A DNA stretch of 64,000 bases, from assembly GCA_020746995.1 (NCBI GenBank), contig JAGPXD010000002.1, forward strand, positions 7,192,001 to 7,256,000, written 5' to 3'. The stretch comes from Plectosphaerella cucumerina. Its lineage: Eukaryota > Ascomycota > Sordariomycetes > Glomerellales > Plectosphaerellaceae. The translations under genes were made by a program, and so were the position numbers. The notes under the pieces were generated by a model. The model did no database searches and had not been told where the DNA came from. It saw only the letters and a list, made by a program, of their open reading frames with translations. Positions 56,001 through 64,000 of this stretch are shown piece after piece (the stretch's first letter is position 1; every line of letters starts with the position of its first letter).

Positions 56001-59000
56001 TTCTCGAGATCATCGTCGTCCCCTGATGCACCTCCGGATCAGGCAGGTCCCAGACCCTCAGATCAAGCCCCGTGAATCCCGTCCGGCGCAGCAACGCGTC
56101 CCAATCATCCTCACTCAACAGGGGAGAGTCCTTCCTCCGATCCGCAGCGCCAATCCACCACCCGTCAAATACACCAAAGATGCGGGTGCACGCGCGGACG
56201 TCCCGCATCAGCTCGACCAGCACCAGCTTTCCGCCCGGCCTGAGGAGTCTGCCGACATGCTCCAGGGTGCGGTCCATCTTCTCCGTTGCGTGGAGTACAT
56301 TTGACGCGACGATGACATCGTACGACCCGACCTCATAACCCTGCGCGCCTGGGTCCTGCTCGATGTTCAGCCGGCCGTACTTGAGCAAAGACTCCCACGG
56401 CGTCGTCTTCAACCGCAGTTTCTCGAAGAAACCCGTAGTGATGTCGGTGATGTCGTACGACGCGAAGCGCGGCACCTGGTCGGGCGACTTTCCCCCGAGG
56501 GCCTCGAGGATCGGGATCGTCGCCCCGCCCGTTCCAGCACCGATCTCGAGAATCTTGAGCTGCGGGTTCTTGTTGGCGAGGAGGTCCACGTAAGCTGCGG
56601 CCTGGCGACACTGGGTGCTCATGCGGACGTCGGCGGCGTAGTATCGTCCCAGGACGTCGTCCTTCATCACGACGGAGAGAGGATCTGTCTCCTCGAGAAT
56701 GATGCGGTGAAGGTCAGCCCGCAGGGCAAGATACAGAGCCCCCTCGTCACCGGCGGCTTTGACGCGCTCCCAGACGGCTGCCCGCTCCTCTGCACTTGTC
56801 CTGGTCCACCGGGAAACATCCTGAGGCATGTCCCCGGCATACACCTTTGCCAAGAGTCCTTCGAACGATCCGTACAGTTTCTTGCTCTTGTCCGTCAGCG
56901 TAGACAGCTTATCCACCGGCACCTTTGCAAGAGCTTCCTCGGCCATGTAAAAGGTAGCTTCGTCCAGGAGCTTGAGCGTCTCGTCATCGGGGCCTTGTGT
57001 CCTGAGCCCCTCGCACAGCGGCGCAAGCTGCTCGGGAAGGAGGAGCTCTGGATCAGGTCGCCATCGGAGGGTGTAGCAGCCTTGCGGTGCCTCTTTTCCG
57101 GAACCATCGGCACCGCCGCCGAGGGAAGTCATGGTAAGCCCCGTGACGGAAACGACGGCTTTGGCTTCATCAACGTTATTGTCGTAGATCTGAAGGGAGA
57201 TGTCAGTCTCTCGCTGACCGACTCGGTCGACCTTGGTATACACGGCGAGTTCGTCTCCGGCGGTCCTCGTCACGCCGTCTGAGATGTATGCCTTTGTGAT
57301 GAAGGTGGGCACCATTGCCCCTTTCCCACCGGCAACCCCGAAGAAGGCAACTTGGAAAGCCGAGTCGAGGAACGCCGGGTGGATGACAAACGGGCTGTGG
57401 TGCTGCATCGGCATGCACGCCTCGACGTCCGGGTAGATGACCTGCCCCAGAGCGCGTCCGCCTCCGAAAGAAGTCGACGAGACGCTGGTAAAAGTGCCCT
57501 CGTATTCAAGGCCGATACTCGCAAAGGCAGCGTACAACTCGGCTGCAGTCCTGAAGTTGGCACATGCGGCTTCAGCCTCCCGCCTGTTCTCAACGTGCCA
57601 CTGCCTCTCGGCCTCGAGCAAAGCTGCGCCGTTGACCTCGTTGGGCGGCGCCCGAGGCCGCGCCGAGACAAGACCACGACAGTGCTCCGTCCAGCTCCCA
57701 TCCTCGGCCGCAGAGAAGACCGTGAACTCATCCCACACGGTCGAGGACCCCCTAGCGCTCTCTGCATACGGTCGCATAGTCACCATGGTCTCGACCTCCT
57801 CGACCGGCTCAGGGATGACCAGGGCCTGGCCGATGCGCACGTCGCGGAGCTCGTAACCCTCGACATCCGTCCCGCGGGCGATAGCGCGCTGGCGGACGCC
57901 CTCGACTGCCATTGCGATGAACCCGGCAGCCGGGTAGACGATGAGCCCGTTAATCCTGTGGTCGCGGAGCCAGGGGAGCTCCGAGACACGCACCCAGTTG
58001 CGCCAGCGCGGCTCGAGGTCGTTGGAGAAGTTGACAGGGGCGCCGAGAAGGTCGTGTCGCGGCCATCGGCGGTTGCGATACTGCTTGCTCGCTCGTGGCT
58101 CTGCCCAGTATGAAGTCTCGTGGTTCCAAGAGTATGCCGGCAAGTCTGTGAGCAGGGGCGCGTTGGCAGAGCACACACCTCCGTTGACGGCCGCGAGGTC
58201 GACGCCGTAACCCTTCTCATAGAGCCTTGCGGCAAGGTTCAGCGCCGTGTCGAGAGCGTTGTGGTTCCTCGTCAGCGCTGAGATGTAGGTCACGGTCGAG
58301 AACCGGCTCTGGGACTGCAGGATCTGACGGATCGGAGCGGCCAACGCGCCGTGCGGTCCGATCTCGACGATGCAATCGATCGAAGCCTTCTTCCTGCTGA
58401 TGGCTGCTTTCTGGGCCTTGGACCTGGTCTCCGCGCACATGGCCGTGACGGCGTCTGTGAATCGGACCGGGTTCGTCAGGTTGTCGGCCCAGTACTGCGG
58501 TCCCAGAATAGCTCCATCCGAGCACCGAGCACCCGTGACGGAGGAAAACATGTCACAAGTGTGACGAATCGTCATTTCTTCCGCAGATGGGACCTCGGCA
58601 GCCTTGGTCATTGCCGCGATGTAGCCTTCAGCCACAGTCGCCATTCGGCTGGAATGATAGGCGACGTCGACAAGCAGCTTCCTTGCGTTGATCCCCTCGG
58701 CGTTGCAGATATCCACAAGCTCAGAAACGGCGGTATCGTCACCTGAAACGGTCAAGATGGAAGGGCTGTTGTAGCACGCGATGGCCACGCTCCCTTGGCG
58801 CACACGGCCCATGAGGTCGACCACCCTCTCCTCGGGGGCTGGGATGGCAGCCATTGCGCCAGGGCAGCGGTGCCCGCTGTTGCTGGATGCTGCAGCTATA
58901 CCACGGAGATATGCAGCAGCTACAACCTCGCGTCGCGTGGCCAAGCCGGCTGCGTAGGCTGCTGCCAGCTCTCCGCTCGAGTGGCCGACGACGGCGGCAG

Positions 59001-61057
59001 GCCGGATGTCCCATGAGCCGAGTAGGTCGACAAGTGCGATTTGCAGAATGGTACAAAGGGGTTGACTGATGGTTGCCTCGTTGACCCTCGAGGCATCGGC
59101 GTCGCGCGAAAGCTCATCCACCAGGTCCCAGTCGGCACCGAGGGAGGCGAGGCATGACGAAGACTGGGCCAGGGAGTCTCTGAAGGCGGGTACAACAAGA
59201 AGCTCACGACCCATGGCGTGCCACTGCGCGCCCTGGCCGTTGAAAGCGAAGCCCAGGTTTGGGACCTTGGGAGAGTTCTGGCTCTTGGCCATTTCGAGCG
59301 CCGAGGCCAGCTCCTCAACTGACGAAGCCGCCAGGGCTGTTTTCCAGGGGAATTGAGAGCGGCGCTCCGATAGGGTCGCCGCCAGTCTCCTGAGCAGCTG
59401 GCTTTCTTGAAGAGTGTTATTGTTCCTCAGGTATGCTGCGAGCCGCAAGGCCTGCTGCTTGCTACTGACGCTGTCGTTGGCTGACAACGCGAAGACAAGA
59501 GGCTGAACCGAATTTTGACCATTGACATAGGTGACACCATTGCTTCCAGAGTCGTGGATCTTGTTGCTGGGGGCTCCGACAGTTGAGTTCCCTGCATGGT
59601 GACCATTCGTCTTCGGGAGCTCACGCACGCCCAGACGCCGCAGATACCCGCTGGCCTGCTCAACAATGACGTGGGCGTTGGTGCCCGCATAGCCAAAGTT
59701 GTTGATGGACGCACGCAGAACTCCGTCGTCTGAAATCCAGGGGCGTGAGAGGGTAGGGACCTAGGATCATCAGTAACATGAACAGGCCGAAAACAACAAC
59801 ACTCACCTCCATGTTCCACTCTCGGAGTCTGATCTTGTCATTGGGCTCGGCGAACCCGGCATTCGGCAGGATTACTTCCTTCTCGAGCATCATGACGGTC
59901 TTGATGAGCCCGGCGAGCCCGCTGGCGCCCTCAAGGTGACCAATGCTCGTCTTGACGGAGCCGACGACGAGGGGCGGGCGGCCTTCTCGCTCGCCGAAAG
60001 CTTCATGAAGGGCCTTGGCTTCGGTAACGTCTCCAGCCTGCGTGCCCGTGCCGTGGGTCTCGACGTACGACGTGTCAGCCGGATCCAGCCCAGCGGTCGC
60101 GTAGACCCTGCGGATGAGGGCGGCCTGTTGGGTCCCGCTGGGGTGCGTGATTCCCGGGGTCCTGCCGTCCTGGTTGAGGGCGACGCCTCGAATGACGGCC
60201 CTGATCGTGTCGCCGTCTCGAATGGCGCGGTCGAGGGGCTTGAGGAGCACGCAGGCCACGCCCTCGCCACGCGCGTAACCGTTCGCACGCTTGTCGTAGG
60301 TGTAGGACCGTCCGTCGGCGGATAGAAAGGACATGGAACTCATGGTGGATAGGAAGTCGTGGTTGAGCAGCGAGTTGACGCCGCCGACGAGAGCAGTCTC
60401 GCACTCGCCGTTGCGTAGGGCGGAGCACGCGTTGTGCAGGGCGACGAAGCTGGCTGAGCAGGCCGTGTCGACGGTCATGGAGGGTCCCCGCAGGTTGTAG
60501 AAGTAGGAGAGGCGGCCAGCGAGCATGGAGTGCCCGCTGCCGGTGGGCTGGTACATGGGCAGGGCGTCCGGGTCGCGGCGGGTGATCTCGCCCCAGTCGT
60601 TCATGAAAGTTCCGACGTAGACGCCCGTCTCCGTGCCTGAGACGTCCTCGAGCCTGATGCCAGCATTTTCGAATGTCTCGTAGGCGCACTCAAGCAAGAG
60701 GCGTTGCTCGGGGTCGAGGGATGCTGCCTCAGCCTTTGTGAAGCCGAAGAAGGGGGCATCAAACCGAGCGAGATCCCCCTCTAGGAAGAAGCCGCCCTTG
60801 ACATTGTTCTACCAGATCGTCAGATGGTCTGGCTCAGTTAGAGGAGTGGATGGACAACTGACGGAGCCATTCCGCGACGAGTCGGGATGGTAGAATGCCT
60901 CTTGGTTGAAGCGCGTCGCTGGAATCGGGGTCCAGGCATCTCTTCCAGCGGAGCATAGATCCCAAAGCTTAGCAGGAGTGGTAGCTTCGCCTGGGAATTT
61001 GCCGCTCATTCCTATGATAGCCACCGGGGCCGGCGGGAGTGGGTTTGATTCATCCAT
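53070..61057 (-). CDS. Highly reducing type I polyketide synthase (KS-AT-DH-MT-ER-KR-ACP)
   Basis: Iterative megasynthase of 2570 residues that builds a reduced, possibly C-methylated polyketide. Six exons: 61057-60863, 60808-59807, 59760-55267, 55218-54373, 54305-53274 and 53213-53070. All five introns are GT-AG, phase 0, 46-67 nt. KS: DTACSA with Cys182, HGTGTQ His317, GHLEGA His356. AT: GHSSGE, Ser660. DH: HRINGLIVYP with His1000, and Asp1198 in FLDSAFQ. Methyltransferase: LEIGAGTGG near 1470-1478. ER: AAGGLGQA near 1992. KR: GGLGGIG near 2200 and Tyr2340; the position four after Tyr, usually Asn, is Ser. ACP: YGLDSL with phosphopantetheine Ser2519, reached only after joining exons 5 and 6. 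No thioesterase domain is present, and the protein ends 51 residues after Ser2519. The start ATG at 61057 gives MDESNPLPPAPVAIIGMSGKFPG. The product cannot be named from sequence. Confidence 0.93.
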
Positions 61058-61492
61058 GGCAGGGAAGCTATCAGACAGACAGGTGGTCAAGGTACAGCGT
61101 CGTCAGGATGTTGGTGTATGTCAATTCCAATGGCCGTGTACTCCTCCAGGGAACACCCCCCAAAGGCCCGGACCGCGTATTTGTAGATGACCGGGACACG
61201 CACGATGGTCATACAGATCTCGGGTCTTGGTAGCGGGGTGCAGGTCCAGCAACCCAGGCAAACGCCCAGACACACACGCCGCCGATTGAACTCCTGGGCT
61301 GCACCTCGCGTGGTCGCTCCAACAGCGCATCGCCAAGACCAAGCAAGCTGGCAGGGCGCTGACGTGAGCGGCAGGGTCGTATGCAGATATTTGATGGTCG
61401 GCGAGGCGATGAAGAATGAGAGCCACCAAGAGCTATCGATCCGCGTACATGCAGGTAAGACGACCCCTCTCGATAGCGACGCAGGAAACCCC
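61058..61492. other. PKS promoter / 3' UTR of serine hydrolase gene
   Basis: 435 bp between two minus-strand genes. No gene seen; open frames on both strands run into the neighbours. Confidence 0.55.
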
Positions 61493-62376
61493 TCAAGAGA
61501 CCACACTCTGCATCATGAGCTTGGCCGCGGAAACGATCCTGCCGATAGAAGCGACATCTCTGGGGATAACGTGGCCTCCTTGGTGCGAGGCGACGACGGC
61601 GCTGCCCGGCTGCCACAGGCGTACCATGGCCAGCGCGTCATCTTTGAGTTTGTCGGCGTTGCCGTGGACATGAAGTGCAGGCATTGACAGAAGCCCCTCG
61701 AGCGCTGGGGTTTTCTGCTGCTCCTTGTCGGTCATCCCTGACAGGCGATGCAGCAGCAGGAGGTGATCGGCCGAGAGGCCCCCGCTGGAGAAGAAGATGG
61801 CAAAGCGGAACGGGGAGCACGAGCCGTCCCGCCGATCCAGGTGCGCGAGATAGGCGCAAGCGACGCTGGCGCCCTGGGAGAAGCCGAGGATGCCGTCAAA
61901 GGGGCCCTGTTCCTCGACGACGTGATCAAGCAGTTCAAAGGCGGCGCGGACGGTAGCGAGTGAAGCGTCCGAGGACGTCGAGTTGACGCGGGAGTCGTCT
62001 GGGCTTCGCCATTGAACCCAGTCGAAGAATGGTGGCTCAAAGATGCCCTCGAAGCACGGGTCGGGGTCGGCTTCGATGAGGCCGTCGACTTGATGGAAGG
62101 TCATGCCGAGATGGTGTTCAAATTTGGAGGCAAGGGGACCTAGCGGGAGGGAAGAAAGAGAGGTCAAGTTAGCTAATATGATGCGGGTGATCTGAGGTCT
62201 CGAGTGCTGTGACTGAACGTACCGAGCTGCCATTCGAGGATCTAGAGGAAGGCAGGAGAAGGTGCGTCGCCCATCAGCGCTCGTCGGCCACGGCAACAGC
62301 TCGATGGACTTTGGGAGCCACTCACCTCGGCAGAAGCCTGTTGACCATGCAGACACAGAACCCTGAGATCGGCCAT
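61493..62376 (-). CDS. FSH1-family serine hydrolase, LovG-like (putative polyketide releasing enzyme)
   Basis: Alpha/beta hydrolase of 238 residues. Exons are 62376-62326, a 19-nt exon 62241-62223, and 62139-61493, with introns of 84 and 83 nt. The tiny exon encodes ILEWQL and is needed to rebuild the N-terminus MADLRVLCLHGQQASAEILEWQLGPL, as in fungal FSH1 proteins. The catalytic set is Ser in GFSQGASVACAY, Asp in HVHGNADKL and His in HQGGHVIP. FEPPFFDW is a family segment. LovG, of the same family, releases the chain from the reducing PKS LovB. The PKS here has no releasing domain and is transcribed in the same direction 435 bp downstream, so the same role is likely, as an inference. The alternative is a general esterase. 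The reading frame is open upstream of the ATG, but the spliced start fits the family. Confidence 0.88.
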
Positions 62377-62977
62377 GGCTGGTAGGGCAGTTTCGTTCTT
62401 TTGGGTGATGGGAAATCAAACGGCCGGATGAGAGTGGGCGGGTGTTGATGGAAGTCGTTGGTGTTTTGGGAAAAGTGCGGGTCGGCCGCGACGCACCCAC
62501 AGAACTTGGAGCAGGCAGTAGCTTACCTAGTACCTACGCCCCCAAAACCAGACCCTTCTGCGCTGCAAAAGATTATCAGAATAAAAAGCTTGTACAATTC
62601 AGAAGAGACTGCCTCGCAGGGACAAGCTTCCATTTGAATTCATCGACCAAGCAGCATTGAGCAGTTGGTTCGGCATGGCTCGCTGTTCTGAAGGCTAGCA
62701 GTTCATTCTCCCTCCTCTTCACCACAGTTCGCAGGCCCAGGACTGCTAGTTCTTGAGATTTCAGGTAACAGTCATCTCTTTTGTAACTTCTCACGTATCA
62801 AACATTTGTAATGCCGTCAGGTTGATTAACTCAACCCCATCGAGAACTCGACACAGCAAGGTCACCGTTGAATTCATCGCAATACTTTCAGACAAACGAT
62901 TTTATCACACTCATCATCCATTGGCTATCTCATACTCGTACACCTATGCCAACATCGGTGACTTCAAGTCCCATCTC
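62377..62977. other. Intergenic region, cluster edge
   Basis: About 600 bp, AT-richer, holding the hydrolase promoter and the 3' UTR of the next gene. No gene seen. Confidence 0.5.
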
Positions 62978-64000
62978 TCAGTCCATCGTCTCCTCCATCT
63001 CCGTGGCCTCCGTCTCCATGGCCTCCGCCTCCTCAGCCTCCGTCTCTTCTGCCTCCGTCGACACAGTGTCTGTGCAAAGAATCTTGGCCAGGTCTGGATG
63101 ATCTTCCATGAACTTGGTAGTGAGCTCCAGAAGACGCTCCCGCGAGCAGTCTTGTCCCTGTCTCTGAAGGGACATGACGATGGCCTCCACCACGAAGCCC
63201 AAAAGAGTGGTCAAGACAATGTCCCGTGGGGTCTTCCGAATGTTGATCACCCCAAGGGTGACATCATCCCCAAGCTGGATCCTGTCATCTTTGCTCATAC
63301 GTCGTCCTCTTTTGGCGTCGTCAAAAACGACCAGGGCCAACACGTTAGCATCGAACGCGATCCCGTGCTTGTTGTCACAAAGGATGGCGTATGCGGCAAG
63401 TTGAGTGATGATCCTTTGGGTGCCCGTATTGAAGCTGCTTCGGGCACCGTACTCTTGCGCCAGAATGTTTGCGAGCTCGTTCCGTGATCTCGTGACAGGT
63501 CCTTGGGGGGGCGCCGTCCTAGTTGGGCGCCTGCCGTAGCCTGCCTTGAGGCCGACCTCGTCAAGACGTCCGAAGGCCTTGTGCTCAGTACACATGGAAG
63601 ACGTGAACGTTTCGAAGCTCTCTTGGTCGTCAACATCGTCCTCGGCATCGACTTGAAACACAGGCTTTCGCTTCGTGGTCTGGGGCGGATTGGTGTCCGA
63701 GAGGCCCTCAAAGCCGATCTGGCCGTCGGGACGACCAGCCCACTTGAGAGGGGAGCTGATGATGCCGGCTTCAGATGAAGCCCCTTTCTTGCTGAGCTTT
63801 GAGGCCCTGATATCGCTGTTCCTTGACGCCACCATGTTGGTGAAGTGTGTGAGCTCATCGTCGTTGGCGAACGTCATCGGGACGTTCCTCTCTGGGCGGC
63901 TGCTGAGCTTGCCATGAAGCGTTTTGGAGAAGATGCGGTCCAGCTCCTTCCCGTCCGAATCGGCGTCGGACTTGGCGATCATAGCCACGGCCTTCTCCAC
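62978..64000 (-). CDS. Protein of unknown function (5' part beyond window)
   Basis: An open frame of 340 codons reaches the right edge of the window, so the N-terminus is missing; the first codon in view is GTG inside the frame. I do not recognise the family. Visible parts are a charged, Ser/Lys-rich N-terminal half (RKPVFQVDAEDDVDDQESFETF) and a more ordered C-terminal half with GARSSFNTGTQRIITQLAAYAIL, HGIAFDANVLALVVFDD and LTTLLGFVVEAIVMSLQRQ. The end is a low-complexity run of Glu/Thr/Ala repeats (TEAEETEAEEAEA). The ordered half could be a nuclease-like or kinase-associated fold, but that is speculation. Codon use is less GC-biased than in the housekeeping genes. Its 3' end faces the PKS cluster. 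Confidence 0.6.
   Translation of the reverse strand: MEKAVAMIAKSDADSDGKELDRIFSKTLHGKLSSRPERNVPMTFANDDELTHFTNMVASRNSDIRASKLSKKGASSEAGIISSPLKWAGRPDGQIGFEGLSDTNPPQTTKRKPVFQVDAEDDVDDQESFETFTSSMCTEHKAFGRLDEVGLKAGYGRRPTRTAPPQGPVTRSRNELANILAQEYGARSSFNTGTQRIITQLAAYAILCDNKHGIAFDANVLALVVFDDAKRGRRMSKDDRIQLGDDVTLGVINIRKTPRDIVLTTLLGFVVEAIVMSLQRQGQDCSRERLLELTTKFMEDHPDLAKILCTDTVSTEAEETEAEEAEAMETEATEMEETMD

Noticed and set aside
61493..62500. A 335-residue single-frame version of the serine hydrolase
   Set aside because: Its N-terminal third is translated intron and leader. The three-exon model gives an FSH1-like N-terminus with proper splice signals.
1..64000. CRISPR arrays, operons, ribosome binding sites or bacterial-type elements
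   Set aside because: The introns, tRNA structure and gene families show a fungal nuclear genome, and no regularly spaced repeats were seen.

Overview
The window looks like a chromosome arm of a filamentous ascomycete, most likely a Sordariomycete. The evidence is a GC-rich sequence, short spliceosomal introns (44-85 nt) with GT-AG borders and CTAAC/CTGAC-type branch sites, intron-bearing tRNA genes, and fungal families such as protein kinase C with a Pkc1-type tail, She9, BUD3, an NLR-like protein and a highly reducing polyketide synthase. The species cannot be fixed from sequence alone. I assembled 22 protein-coding genes, two of them cut by the window edges, and three tRNA genes. Splice sites were placed by reading frame and family motifs.

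Positions 1-41161 are mostly a conserved housekeeping block: the 3' part of protein kinase C; She9 (mitochondrial inner membrane); a HAD phosphatase; an MFS permease; an eIF1A-domain protein; the mannosyltransferase ALG3; a peroxisomal D-amino-acid oxidase; thioredoxin; a NIPA-type magnesium transporter; a PI31 proteasome regulator; the HORMA protein Rev7; the septation RhoGEF BUD3; a short Dcc1; an RNF216-type RBR ubiquitin ligase; and a PMC1-type calcium ATPase. Within this block, a patatin-NACHT-repeat gene (14741-18879) has the architecture of fungal NLRs that act in non-self recognition and cell death. A 2.7 kb gene-free region lies upstream of it.

A gene-poor interval of about 5 kb (41162-46122) separates the block from a probable secondary-metabolite cluster at 46123-62376. 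The cluster holds a 14-TM-type MFS exporter, a short-chain dehydrogenase and an FAD monooxygenase on the plus strand. On the minus strand are a complete highly reducing PKS (KS-AT-DH-MT-ER-KR-ACP, about 2570 residues) and an FSH1/LovG-type serine hydrolase. The PKS has no thioesterase domain, so the neighbouring hydrolase is the obvious candidate for product release. A plausible scheme is that the PKS builds a reduced, methylated chain, the hydrolase frees it, the dehydrogenase and monooxygenase modify it, and the MFS protein exports it. No cluster-specific transcription factor is present inside the window.

Two tandem tRNA-Tyr genes and one tRNA-Ile gene, all with introns, lie inside the cluster region. 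The tRNA-Ile is 58 bp beyond the PKS stop codon on the opposite strand. The window ends in a partial gene of unknown function (62978 to the edge).
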